Source: Paramecium pentaurelia (taxonomy: Eukaryota > Ciliophora > Oligohymenophorea > Peniculida > Parameciidae). From it: a DNA stretch of 64,000 bases. The notes beneath the pieces are model-generated. The model was not told where the DNA came from, ran no database searches, and was given only the letters and a program-made list of their open reading frames with translations. A program made the translations under genes and the position numbers. Of the stretch, positions 13,500 through 26,059 are shown one piece after another (the first letter of the stretch is position 1; every line of letters begins with the position of its first letter). The DNA lies in contig CAJJDO010000113.1 in assembly GCA_905183005.1 (NCBI GenBank), positions 311,364 to 375,363 of the forward strand, in the 5' to 3' direction.

Positions 13500-14229
13500 T
13501 CAAATCATAATACAACAAGCTGAAGAATTTGATTTCGTAATTCTCTATTTACCAACCTTAATTCCCTATTCTCCTGGCTTCCAAGATTCTTAACAAACTT
13601 CATCATGTGTATCAGTATAAATAAATGCTTCAATCAATCTTTATTAATATTCTTAAATTTACCTTAAATATTCATCAATATTTCTTCCAACTGAAGTATC
13701 ATTAACTGAATAATGTCTCAAAATTCCTTTACTATCAATAATGTAGGTTCCTCTAAACGATGCTCCATATTCTTCATCATTCTCATCGTCTATCAAGCAT
13801 CCATAACTAGTTGAAATGTTCTATTATTATTAGAATCTATTCTAACTTTTCCAATATCAGATATTAACATAATATTGAGCTTTCCTACTCCACCTTGATT
13901 TCTTGGAGTTTAACAATATTTCATATGTGAGAAATGGGAATCTGTAGATATTCCCACCACCTCACATCCAATCTTTCTGAATTCCTATTAAGAATTAAGA
14001 TCAAAACAATTACTTCAACTCTGTCAGAAAAAGCAATGATTTCTGTAGGACAGACAAAAGTAAAATCAAATGGATAAAAAAACATTATTAGATATTTGCC
14101 TTTAAAATCTTTTAATGAAATCTAACATATATGAATTCAATTAACTTTTTTGAATCCATCTTTGTAATAAGCTTCTCCACTAAAATTTGGAGCAGGTTTT
14201 CTAATTTTTATTGGATTATTTTTGTACAT
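13500..14229 (-). CDS. 2-Cys peroxiredoxin, copy A, with CaaX-like tail
   Basis: Typical 2-Cys peroxiredoxin that reduces peroxides. The peroxidatic Cys is in FDFTFVCPTEIIAF and the resolving Cys in DEVCQESWKPG. Four introns (24, 29, 26 and 24 nt; the last, 13639-13662, ends AAG) leave 209 codons, the same as copy B. The start at 14229 lines up with the paralogue's N-terminus (KIRKPAP). Unlike copy B, the tail diverges after the resolving Cys and ends ACCIMI, so the last four residues, CIMI, fit a CaaX prenylation box (inference). The 29-nt intron at 13985-14013 is identical in sequence to that of copy B although the exons differ. Transcribed away from copy B. Confidence 0.9.
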
Positions 14230-14310
14230 AATAACTAAATCGTAATTTAATTTAATTGTCGTCACTCTATATAAGGAGATAATATTTTTGTGCAATAATA
14301 TAAATAAGAT
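14230..14310. promoter_or_regulatory. 81-bp bidirectional promoter region of the peroxiredoxin pair
   Basis: The only sequence between the two divergent peroxiredoxin start codons. It is short enough that the genes probably share control elements. No known motif is recognised. Confidence 0.5.
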
Positions 14311-15022
14311 ATGAGTTAAAAGCTTAAAATTAGAAAACCTGCTCCAGCTTTCACAAGCACAGCTTATGTGAATGGATCATTCAAGAAAGTGTCACTTTCA
14401 GATTTCAAAGGCAAATACTTAGTCTTATTCTTTTACCCATTGGATTTCACTTTTGTTTGCCCAACAGAAATCATTGCTTTTTCTGACAGAGCCGAAGTAA
14501 TTGTTTTGATCTTAATTCTTAATAGGAATTCAGAAAGATTGGATGTGAAGTTGCTGCTGTTTCAGTAGATTCACATTTCTCACACATGAAGTATTGCCAA
14601 ACACCAAGAAATCAAGGAGGATTGGGTGATATGTAAATCCCATTGATTGCTGATTTAGGAAAAGTAATCATAATTTTTAAGAATATTCTAGACTATTTCT
14701 GCTGATTATGGAGTTCTAATTGATGATCCTTAAGATGGAGATTTTGGAGTTGCTTTTAGAGGCACATTCATAGTCGATAAGAATGGTGTTCTTAGACATT
14801 ATTCAGTTAATGATTTACCAGTTGGAAGAAATGTTGATGAAACATTGAGGTAATGAATGACGTAGATAAATTTCTAGATTAGTATAAGCATTTTAATTTA
14901 CTGATGAACATGGTGAAGTATGTCCAGCCTCATGGAAACCAGGAAAACCAACAATGGTTCCTGATCATGGAAGCTAAAAGCTCCAATAATATTGGACAGA
15001 AGAACATGCAAAGAAAGAATGA
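14311..15022 (+). CDS. 2-Cys peroxiredoxin, copy B
   Basis: Thiol peroxidase. The peroxidatic Cys is in LDFTFVCPTEIIAF and the resolving Cys in GEVCPASWKPG, followed by a usual C-terminal helix that ends ...HAKKE. Three introns (29 nt at 14497-14525, 28 nt at 14664-14691, 28 nt at 14850-14877) leave 209 codons; all three positions are shared with copy A, which has one extra 5' intron. The codon usage has more C-ending codons than most neighbours (for example TTC, TAC, CCA), which may indicate a highly expressed gene. Most likely cytosolic, because no targeting peptide is visible. Confidence 0.93.
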
Positions 15023-15165
15023 TTGAGTCAATTATTATATAAAAAATTATAAAATTGTTCTTCTATAAAAATTATTTGTGGTATTAACAATTTGAAATCA
15101 TATCAAAATCAATTATAAATACTTAAATAAATTACTTTGATTTAATTTATATATAATATTTGATA

Positions 15166-17754
15166 TCATTATTCAAACATTTAATCCATAGCAATTTTAT
15201 CCTTTTAATGTCTAGTTACTCTTTCTTAGTATCTAGCTCTTTCAGTTTCAGCAGTGGCAGGATTTTCTCTACAATAATCCTATAATGAAATAATGTAATT
15301 TAATTACAGTTAAGAAACCAACCTCAGCCTCATTGATAGGTAGATGTTCATTTGGTTTAGCTTTCATACGAAATAATAACTTATTGATTTCATGCATAGG
15401 CAAAATGGCATTGGCTACTCCAAAACATACTCCAATTATAGCTTCTATTGATATTGATTACAAGAATACATATTCCCACCAAAGATTTGTTAGCTATTTA
15501 TAATATGATATGTTCTTACACAATAAATAGGTAGGACATATTCTAATTATTCAATCATTTCTCTTGACATCACAGAAGAATAATTATATTTAATTGTTCT
15601 TCTTCTTGCAATATTATATTTTTCAACCCAATAAAAAAAGAGTAATGCAAAACATGTAATTACTAAACCAATAGGAATAACTGAAGCATAGAATGCAACA
15701 ACATACATATTCTTTAAAACTGTTGCATAAGATGTAGATATATCAAAGACTGGTCTCTCAAATAAACTAAATAATTTATATAAAAAATTACTCATGAAGT
15801 TATTTCTATGTTTTAACTGAAGCCTTACCCTTTCTTAATTCAAAAAATTAATATAACCATTTCATAATAGTAGATGAATCAATAAGTTAAATTAAAGCAG
15901 GTAAAATTGCATTAGATATAAATACATATGTTTAATTATATACCAATCCTCCTGTTCCATATATATTTTTAGTAACCCAAGTACTAATTGCAAATGTAAT
16001 AACAGCAGTATTTACAAATTAAGCTAAACTAGATTTACTAGCTAAACTGATATTGAATCCTGTTTGTGTAGAGAATCTTTCAAATAGTGAAACTTTTCTA
16101 ATTACAATACTTAAAATATAATTAATAATAATGATTGAAATGGATGCCAATTATGCTATCACTTTAACTTTATAATTAGGATTTAAATCTCCATTTTTTA
16201 CTGCTTTAGCCTATTCATCAGCACTCTAAGCTTGAACAGCAGATAACCAATATATTAAACCACCACAAACTCCCAAAATAATAAAAGTAAGGAAATATCC
16301 TAATATTCTTCTCCATATTTTCTAAGATGTTTAGATATGTAAATTCTCCCAAAATACATCTGTTGGTTCTGGTGGTTATTCCACTTATAATTATGAACCT
16401 CTATAAATTAAATTACTTTTTCTTCCAAGAATTCTAGAACATAATGATAATCTATGATCAATTAACATCCATTAGACATCACTCTCCCATCTAAATGTAA
16501 CAAATGCTTATCCTAAGAAATATTATTTAACATCTTTTCCTTCAACAAATCTTTTTTCCAAAGCTTCCAATTTTTATTCAATTTCAATTATTTAAGTATC
16601 AATTTCCTTTATCTATTCATTATTATTTATATCCTCACTACCTGGTAATAGACCTTGATCATACAAACTAGGTAATAACTAATAATATTAATTATTATTA
16701 TAAATACCTTTTATTTTTGAGCTATCTTACTTTACTTTTCCTATTCTAATATAGATTATTCTTCTATATTATAACATAAATTAACAGCCACTACTCTTGA
16801 TAATTTCTTTTCTGGTCTATTATTTCTTTATAAAAATTATCTAAGTTCTTCTTCATAATCTAAAACTTCAATTGGTTTTTCATATGTTCTTTCAATGTAG
16901 ACTTCAAGATAATCTTTGAGATCTTAATCAAAATCATCATTTTTTAATCCCTCAGTATGAGTTGGAATATTCTTCAATAAAATTGTATAATCAGATGCAT
17001 AATAAGTATTTGAATCTATTTCAGTATCAAAAGCTCTTTATTCTTTTCTAAAATATTGAAATAAAATAATAAGAGTCAACATAGATATTAAATTGAGCAT
17101 TTATTACAAATCAATGAATTCTTAATCTTCTCTTTTGTTTGCTAATGATAATCCTGTTACCCAATTAAATATACAAACTGCTTTCTCATCTATCTCAAAG
17201 CCAATACTCTTATCCAAAGATTAACATGATTAACCAAAGGCAATATTAGTTATAATGTTATAATCTCCTGATGTTACAAACATTACAATTAACATTAGAA
17301 TACATGCCTTAATGTATTCAAAATAAAGAGGCATACCTAAATGAATCATTTAATTACCTGCTCCAAGAAACGAATAATCTTAGTTATTACAATCAATTTT
17401 AACTCTATCTTTTGGTACTTAACGAGCACAACATTTACATATCTATCCAACCAATTTTTCTTCTTCTGAAATATTTGGAGTATTCTAATGTAAACGAAGA
17501 CTTCTTAATTAACTCTTTGATAATTTTGTTGTTCCAACATTCCATGCTTCCTATATGTTTAAACTTTTTTACAATACTCTATGTAATTAAGCTAAATTAA
17601 AATCAGGAGGAATCTAATCTGATGGAAAATCAGAATTGCCTTCTTTTCCTCCAAGAACGCCAGCCTACACTTCTTGGGGAAATTCTTGTTTATTTGATAT
17701 CACTCTCTATTCATCCTGGAACTATTAATATTTTTATGGTCCTTATCTGAACAT
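15166..17754 (-). CDS. OSCA/TMEM63 (CSC1)-like multi-pass membrane channel
   Basis: Four introns (28, 26, 25 and 29 nt) leave 827 codons exactly. N-terminal transmembrane segments are followed by a cytosolic segment opening YTILLKNIPTHTEG, like the RRM-fold start of CSC1/OSCA proteins, a charged coiled stretch, then AFVTFRWESD and QPPEPTDVFWENL, which resembles the family signature just before the channel core. The remaining half holds about seven hydrophobic helices, including SSLAQFVNTAVITF. Known members are mechanically or osmotically gated cation channels; the assignment here is by motif only. The start at 17754 is the first ATG of the open frame. The C-terminus is short, charged and cytosolic. 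Confidence 0.7.
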
Positions 17755-17958
17755 CAAATCAAATCAAATTAATATTACAATAAATTTTATTATTATACAT
17801 ATATATATCTAGTTTCATTATCAATTCTAAATTGCCGTTTGAGAAATGTTTTGTTTAAAAAAATCATCCATTTCAATTAAATAATAGATTCAACTATTTT
17901 TATATAAGTTCTAGTAAAAATCATTAATTGAAAATAAATAATTTATTTATTTATTAAA

Positions 17959-18255
17959 ATGAATGATACAATTGAATTTGAAGACTCTCTTAATGAAGTT
18001 ACATCTTAAGAAAAAGATATTGTAAATTATTTGTAAGAATTGAAATTAACATTCTTAACTGATCCATAATAAAAATAGTTTAAATTTGAGCAAGCTAAAA
18101 AACAATTGATATTTTCATATCGTTCCCTTGACTCTGATACAGATGGCTCAGATATGACACCACCAATGATTGTTAAAACATAATCACTATTACTTATCAA
18201 ATCACCATTAAGATAAAAGAGGCTATCTATTGTATCTGAACATCCATTAATCTGA
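17959..18255 (+). CDS. Small hypothetical protein (98 aa)
   Basis: An intronless frame from the ATG at 17959 to the TGA at 18253-18255, lying 62 bp upstream of the carboxypeptidase gene on the same strand. It begins with an acidic region and ends with a Ser/Lys-rich stretch (KSPLRQKRLSIVSEHP), a plausible phosphorylation target. No transmembrane helix or recognised domain. Because TGA is the only stop, a 99-codon frame is not strong proof of coding; the mixed codon third positions and the position support it moderately. Confidence 0.5.
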
Positions 18256-18317
18256 ATTATATTCTGTCAATTTTTTCACATTAATATTATATTATATTAA
18301 AATCTATTCGTTAATAA

Positions 18318-20550
18318 ATGAAGAATATAAGTCAAACTGTTGATGTGAAGAACATTTCAAAAAAAGAAGACAAAGAAAATTTATTTTTCTATTAATCCAT
18401 CAAAGATAAACTACCAAAACCCAATCCTATTCTAATTTAATAACTTCAATTAAACAAAGTTAATTCATTATTACCATTAAAAAAAAAGTATCTCTAATTA
18501 AGTATATTAGCTATTTAGAAGCAAATGAATAACAAATAACCTATAAAACACCCATACAATAATAAGAACAAGAATGTTTAACCTAAAAGCCTATCACTCT
18601 TTAAGCCTTCCTAAAACCCCTTAAACTAATATACCAAAAATATCAACCTTAACAGAACCAAAATCTATATGCAACTCTTATTCATTAACCAGATAATAAC
18701 TTCGATGCTTCTCATTACTACCAAAGTGATGAAGATATTAAATTTGATTCTCTATTTGAAAGTGGAAACTTATTCTAAGTCTTCAAAGTATCTCTATCAT
18801 ATCTTAATTAGAAAAGCGATAAAGATTACATCCTACTCCTTTAAAATGATATTAATACCAAAGGATATACACAATGGTTTTACTTCTCCATTTCAAACAA
18901 GAATTCAACCCTTTCTAACATTAAACTCAGTATCATTAACATTAACAAGGATATGTGTTTTTATCGTTAAGGCATGAAAATCTTAATAAATGAATGTAAT
19001 TATTGGAGAAAAGATTCATTGGGTTTATCTTTTAAGAAAAATAATATCCAAAGAAATAATTCTACATTCTACTATTCACTCTCTTTTAATTATACATTTA
19101 TCGAATAAGGAACTGTGTACTTTGCCTCTAATTATCCGTACACCTATTCTAATCTATAAACATTCATATCTAGCAAATATCTAGTCTATGATAAAATATT
19201 GAAAGTCAAAAACATAATCACAAGCTAAGCAGGTAATGAAATATAAATCATTACTATAACTAATGATAATAAAGATTAAAAATAAGGATTACTATTTATT
19301 GGTAGACAGCATCCTGGAGAGACACCTAGTTCTTTTGTAATTGAAGGGATAATCAATGCTTTATTGTCAGCTGAGGCTGATGAATTGAGGAATAAGTTTG
19401 TTATCAAAATTATACCAATGTTAAATGTTGATGGAGTAGTACATGGAAATTAAAGATGTGGTTTAGGAGGTTTTGATTTAAACAGAAAATGGGGATGCAA
19501 TAGAGATGATACATTAAATGAAATTGAAAAATTAATAACTAATTTTAATGAGAATTATCCTATCTAATTAATCTTAGATATACATGGTCATAGCAAAAAG
19601 TATTTGAAATGTAATAAATTAGACTGTCAGCTTTCTTTTATGGTCATAGTTGCAATGAATTCATTACTGAACTTTGCAATTCAGATAAAAGATTCAGTCT
19701 AGAGAATAGTAGATTTATGAAAAATACTAAATATTTGAATCATACAGCAAGAGTCTTTTTATAAAAACTATTGAATATGAATCAGAATATATATACTCTT
19801 GAAATTTCATACTTTGGATACAAGGATTAAAATTAAATTGTAGATTTTACTTTAAATGATCTAAGATCTATGGGTAGAGAAATAATTAACACTCTATCTA
19901 AAAATATAGAAACATAAATATGGACAGAAAGTATATTAATAAATGAATAGAATTCTGATGTCAGTTTCTCAGATTCTTCAATATCAGAAGATGAAATTGG
20001 ATATGAAGAAATTAAATAAATTTAACCTGAACCCCTTAGAGAAAAAAATAATAATCTGGAAAGATAATATCCAAGATCAAATTCATATAAATAAAGACAA
20101 TTGAAATCATCTTAAACTAGAAATAGAGCAAAATCATAATCAATATAAAATTAAATGAAATACTAATAATTTACTTACAATTTTATTGATAATTCTTTTA
20201 ATAATAATTGTAATGTGAAAAATGATAATTATGATCATTAAAGTTTATTTATTCCTCAATAAAAACCAAAATAATCTGAGTATACAATTCAACCATTAGT
20301 TATAATGCCTCAGCATAGTTTAAAGCACTAATTCTTATGGTAGAATAGATTAAAATAATAAAATAATAAAGAGATTAAATTGTAAAATCTCAAAGAACAA
20401 AGAGATTTGAAAATTTATCAAGAATTTAAAGATTATGTCAATAATAAATAATACTCTAATAAGCCTTTACTTCCTAAATATTCATTTAATGATACAGACT
20501 TATTTAAAAAGTCACAAGCCAAAAAATAATATTTAATTATTAATTTATGA
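18318..20550 (+). CDS. Cytosolic carboxypeptidase (M14, CCP/AGBL-like)
   Basis: Zinc carboxypeptidase of the M14 family, cytosolic carboxypeptidase branch, whose members remove glutamates from tubulin tails and other proteins. Two 23-nt introns (18488-18510 and 19600-19622) leave 729 codons exactly and explain the frame changes. The first zinc ligands are in GRQHPGETPSS (about residue 322), the third in LDIHGHS (about 412), and the catalytic Glu in TLEISYFGYKD (about 478). Substrate-pocket residues include GFDLNRKWG. A CCP-type N-domain precedes the catalytic part (about 100-300), and a Q/N-rich low-complexity tail of about 200 residues follows. In a ciliate the likely substrate is ciliary or cortical microtubule polyglutamylation (inference). 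Confidence 0.88.
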
Positions 20551-20737
20551 TATATATATATATATAGACTATTAATTATATATATTACTTTATAATTGTT
20601 CATCATTCAAGATGATTCTCAAATATGAATTGATGTTTTTATTTATAAAAGAAACTAAAGTAAGTAAAAAATATACTAAAGTATAAACATAATTTGATTA
20701 ATAAATAGATTTATATTTAATGTTTGAGAGTGAAGTA

Positions 20738-21892
20738 TCAATATCTATAAAATATTTAAATTTAAATATGATGTTAAACAAATATTTTCATGATGGTAGA
20801 TTATAAATTAATAGAATTATTATTTAAAAACAAATATTTAATTTTAGTCATATTAATAATAATATTTTATAAATTAGTAGATTCATAATTTTTCTTTAAG
20901 TTCCTATATATAATTTGTTAACGATCTCTAAAAAATTTATCTTTTTTCTTTGAAATGATATGAAAATTATTACCTTCTAAATTATTCTCAGCATCTTATA
21001 ACTCTTTCTTCTTTCTTATTTGGTCAATCATAAAATTTTATAATAATTGTTCCATTTCTGAATGAGAACCTTATGAAATATTTATGAAATGTTGAAATTC
21101 AATTTTAAAATGATCAGAATTTATTAAATCTAATAGGTGCTCTTCAGCTATTTATTCTTAAATATTTGGTATTTTATTGCAAATCTACATAATTTTATTA
21201 GAATTTTGTAAAACCTTGTTTATTCTAACATTTGAAATTCTTTGTTAATTTTAATTTACAGGATTATTTAAGATCTAAGAAGCTACTCTTTTATGTCTTA
21301 CTTCATTTGATGGTTAATTGATTTTCTTAAATTTATCCAAAGAAGGATTTATAGTTCTTTTAAATAATAACTTATTTTTTAAAAGTGGAGTTGCTTTTTC
21401 ACTGTTTTCCTAATCATTACTTGTATTTTCATAGTTCAAAGTAGGTAATTTAGAGTTAACATATTAAGTAAATGGTCTTCTTGGAGTATAGGGTTTGATC
21501 TATTAAATTTTCATTAAATTTTCTTTTTCAAACATTTCCAATACCTCAGTAATTTATTGATTAGGAGGATTAGAATATTAGGTAGGGTGTCTTTCTTTTA
21601 GAGGCTAAGTGAAATTGAATTGTGTCATGGTTTAAATATGCTAAGATTGTAATTGTTTAGCTATCTTTTCTATATCTTTATGGATTGATTAAGAACTATT
21701 AGAATGGCCAATGATAGGATTTTGAATTGGTTATACAACAGATTACCTTTATTTTCTATAGTAGAATCTATAATGAGGTGATGCTTTGGTTTTAGCAAAG
21801 ATACCTTCTTTTTACATGATTTCATATTGAGTTGGTACTAAGACTGGGTTGTTATTTTCTTTGTTATTAGATTTATTAGCAGACAATTCCAT
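20738..21892 (-). CDS. Hypothetical low-complexity protein (about 384 aa)
   Basis: The frame opens at an ATG at 21892 (MELSANKSNNKENNNPV) and runs to a TGA at 20738-20740 without needing an intron. It is rich in Asn, Gln, Lys and Ser, with Pro-containing segments such as KPYTPRRPFTQY and a short possible helix near the C-terminus (QIRKKKELQDAENN). No transmembrane segment or known domain is visible. The last 40 or so codons are very AT-rich, so the true end may be earlier through an unrecognised intron. It is divergent from the ITFG1-like gene with 218 bp between the starts. Confidence 0.55.
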
Positions 21893-22110
21893 TAACAGAT
21901 AAATGTATTAATAATTATCCGTTGACAAAATATAAAATATATATATATATATATTCTAATGGAAGGAATGATAGATTCTAATTTTAGTATAGAGGAATAT
22001 GGTTAAGAATTTACGAAATCTAGAAATAAATGATATTAATTAGTGAATTTGATTATGTACGTATTTTGTGGAATTTAAAAAAAGTTAGTCTTAATAAGAA
22101 TAATAAATTA

Positions 22111-24208
22111 ATGAAATAATATATACTTTGGATTTCAATATTGTTTTATAATGGATATTGTGAGAGTGTTTCAGATTTCTAAGGGAAGGCATTCAAGTTT
22201 ACAAATAAGCAGAGCTGTAAATAAATGTGAATTTATTATTGATAGAAATTTATAAAGTAAATGTTGGATTGCCAGAAGATTAAATGGATTTAGGATTGAT
22301 TTCATCTTATGGAGATTTTAATGGAGATAAAGCGTAAGTTTATATGATAAAATTAGTGTAGATGTTGTAATAGTTGATTAGAAGAGTAATAATATAATTA
22401 TATTGTATTGGGATAATACATTAAATGAATTTGAATAAAAAAATGTTTGTTAAAGTAGTTGTTATCCAGTTAAAGATATCATAATATAAGGGACAATTCC
22501 ATTAGATTATGATTATGATGGCTATTTAGATATATTAGTAGTTTTAGGAAATGATGAAGGATTTACAATTAATATATTAAGATAGACTGAAATAAAGAAT
22601 GGTTATCCAGTGTTTGAAGTAATGCAAGAGAAATATTCATCATCATCCTATCCATTTGTAGGAGATTTCTTTGGTAATCACAAGTAAAGTTTAATTAATA
22701 ATATAATAGAACATCTATTATGATTACTACAGATACTTAAAGATTAGTAGTTTAATATGGATTATAATAACCAACTGATTTTCTTGATCTTGTAGATTAA
22801 GGTTGTTCAATAAAAGATTATGAAAAAACAATAAGTGCATAATTATTAAATCCACATTTTAGTTCTTTTGTTGATGTAAGTTCTGATTGTAGAGCAGATT
22901 TAATAATAACATCTGAATTGGGTATTGAATATTGGTATACTAAATATGTATCTACTGTTGTTGCTGAAAGTACAGATTAATTATTAAATAAATAACCAAG
23001 ATTTTGTTTATAGATAATAGATTCATTTATTAATGGAGCTGAATTAAAGACTCTTGATTTTGTGGATATTAATTTTGATGGATCTATAGATATGATTTAT
23101 GTTTTCTAAAGAAATGATCTCTAAAATTTAGTAATTAATTATAATCAATATGAAAATCCTAATAATCCTCCAAATTTATGTTAATCAAATACAAAAGATT
23201 CAGATAAATAAATGGCATATCCATATTCTCCATTTAGTCTATTAGGAACAAATACAAAATTGGTTACTCCATTAAGTAATGGAGATTAACCAATTAAATT
23301 ATATGATTATAAAAATCTAGATTTATCATTAGCTTTAGCACCTTTTCTAAGATTTGGTGATTATTTAGCTAGTGGTTATCCAGGAGCATTCATGATCATT
23401 TATAATGAAACTACTTACAAACCTAATATATATTATCTTAAAAATGTACCCATAAGTACTGATTGTGAATTAGAATCAAGAATGTGTAGATAATTAATAG
23501 TGGATAATGATCCTGGAGATCGTTTTTATTTAATTACAGAGATGGAAGGGATTAATGTAGCCTTTTTTGATTTTGGAGAAAATGGAAGATTAGATTTCTT
23601 AGTAAATAGTATCTCTATGGATGAAGATTAAAAACCAAGATACAATTTAGCAGCATTTTATAATTATATCTCTTTAGATGCTTTCTTTTTAAAATCATTA
23701 GGTATTAATGGACAATGTGCAGCTGATGAAGAAAGTAAGATTACATGTTAAGGTTCATTGTATTATGGAGCCACTTATTAATTCAGAGTAACTGATATTA
23801 GTGGATCCTATAAACCAGCTGCAGGAATTCAATTATATTAATCTGCTTATTCTCCATTGTAATTACCTTATTCTTATATGGGATTGGGTAGAACCAATAA
23901 TTATATAGAGAATTTTTACTTAGGTATACCATTATTAGATGGACAAATTAGATAATGGACTCCTATCATTCCTAATTCTTAATTAATTGTTTCACCATTT
24001 ACTGATAATACGAAATCGTAATTTATATATATATATAATTAGATGGACATTATCAATATTTATAGAACCAACTGAAGCAATTTTAGTTGTTGTAATAGTA
24101 ACTATAATAATACTATTTGTTCTTGGTGGCATAATTATTTGGAAACACATTAAAGAGAAGGAAGATGATAAAAAAAATTAGGAATAGTTTTTTTAAATGT
24201 TTAGATGA
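22111..24208 (+). CDS. ITFG1/TIP-like FG-GAP membrane protein
   Basis: Type I membrane protein of the T-cell immunomodulatory protein (ITFG1) family. The N-terminal signal peptide starts MKQYILWISILFYNGYC. The ectodomain has FG-GAP beta-propeller calcium-loop motifs (YGDFNGDKAVD, LDYDYDGYLDILVV, FVDINFDGSIDM). The C-terminal family hallmarks are GLGRTNNYIENF and WTPIIPNSQLIV. One transmembrane helix (ILVVVIVTIIILFVLGGIII) precedes a short basic/acidic tail. Four introns (29, 23, 26 and 25 nt) leave 665 codons exactly, a normal length. The cellular role in protists is not known; the family is widespread and probably acts in cell-surface or secretory complexes (inference). Confidence 0.9.
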
Positions 24209-24289
24209 ATTATTATTTAATAAACATAATTATATATATATATTAATTTATTTAATTATAAATATTGATTTTTTTTTTAAAGTTAATTA

Positions 24290-25863
24290 TCATATTGCTT
24301 CTTCTTATTCCACTTATTAAATTTTATTATCAGTAACTTCATTTGGTATATTATATGATTCCCTTTTAGATGGTATATAAAATTGAATAATCATACATAT
24401 ATAAATGTTGATTAAACTCCATTCATTGACACTACTTAATACAGTAATTTATTTAGGTCTAAGTATTCTTATATATTAATTATAAAGCAAAACAAAAAAG
24501 CATAATGTAGAAAGTATATGTAATAATTTATACTTTCTAATTTATACTTTTGCAAATTTGGATTAATCTTATTCTGGGAATATTTCATATTGTGTTTCTT
24601 AAACTTTAACTATTTCATTATTCATATTTGGTTGAGTGTAATTAAATTATTTATAAAGCAAATAAAAAAAGCATAATGTATATATTGTTAATACTGTTAA
24701 TATGTATTTCTCATAGATTTCATAAAATTGTATATCTTTTTTAATATCAAATTATGAATTATTTTATTTTTGATAAAAGAGATAAAGATTCATAAATGCT
24801 TATGGTAAAGTATACAATAAAACAATAATAATCTAAAATGCATGTTTCAATTATAATAATCTCTTTTTATTAATTATATCTTCCATTGTCATATTTTAAA
24901 ATTTCTAAAATTCAAATATAATCAACCAGAAATATAATAAACTAGTTTATACAAATAATTAAATCATATTTGTATAACCTTATACAAAATATAAATGAGA
25001 ATATCTAAATAATTAAATTGGCATATTATAAAATACCATTAACACTAATAAAAAAGGTATCCATTTTAAAATATCTGGCCATTATATTTTTTAGTAACCA
25101 TCAATATTAATATATAAATAACACATTGCATAAATAATAATTACAGTGAAAAGAAACTAATTAAAAATATATATATAGAATTTACTTAACATGAGAGAAG
25201 TATACGATAAAATTGAGTATTTTCAAAAGTTGATTATAAATATTACATTTTTAATGTTTAATATTCTGGTGGTTTTATAATGGATATATGGGATAGAAAT
25301 AATGTATTTTAATTTGTATTTATTTCTCTTAATTCTCCAATACAATTAAAATGATCAAACCATTTCAAGCAATCTAATTTTGTATTTATTTATTCATCTA
25401 TCATTATTGTTTCATAACTCTAATAATTCTTCATTTCACTTTACTATTATATATTTATACGTTGAATTATCAAGTGATTAATTGCTATATAAAGTTAATT
25501 GAACATTTATAGTACTGATTTAAAATTCAGATGAAAGTTTGCTTTTATTCAATTTGTATAAATCTTCCTAATTTATATTGTTGTTGTTACATTGGAGATT
25601 GAAATATTGATTTCCAATTTAACATCCTTCATCTCTGGTTAAAACATTCCAATAGAAGAACAAATAAGTTTAGTTTAATTTTAGTAATCACTTTCTTAAC
25701 ATTCTTAATGATAAAATGGTTTAGAAACAAATTTCTTTCTATCCCCAATTCCAAAAAGTTGTAGACATAAGAAAAATGCAATCCAACAAGAAATCCTAAC
25801 ACAAATTTAACTGTGAGTAAATGCCTCTACTTTTAAAGGAACTTATTAATAAAATGAAATCAT
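24290..25863 (-). CDS. TMEM181/Wntless-like seven-helix membrane protein
   Basis: Three introns (23, 25 and 29 nt) leave 499 codons exactly. The architecture is one N-terminal helix (ISCWIAFFLCLQLFG), a hydrophilic lumenal/extracellular domain of about 200 residues, then about six or seven helices: a segment like WIPFLLVLMVFYNMPIQLF followed by LLYFWLIIFEFQ, which recalls TMEM181 and Wntless, then the long LLQLKHAFQIIIVLLYTL helix. Two helices share a TLCFF(Y/V)LLY core, and both are encoded by nearly the same short DNA (near 24510 and 24680), suggesting a small internal duplication. It ends with an acidic tail. Assignment rests on topology and one motif. Converges with ITFG1, with ends 81 bp apart. 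Confidence 0.6.
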
Positions 25864-26059
25864 ATATATTTATCATTAATTATCTAATATTCTAATTTGA
25901 ATTGAATATCCAATAAATTCTAAATATTATAAGTAATAATTAAAAGAAAATACATTAAGACAATCATAATTCTATTCTATATATAAGAAAGTTGTATTTA
26001 CATTTATAAATTAATATTCTAATAACAGTATATTAATTTATAATTCATTTAAAATTTAA

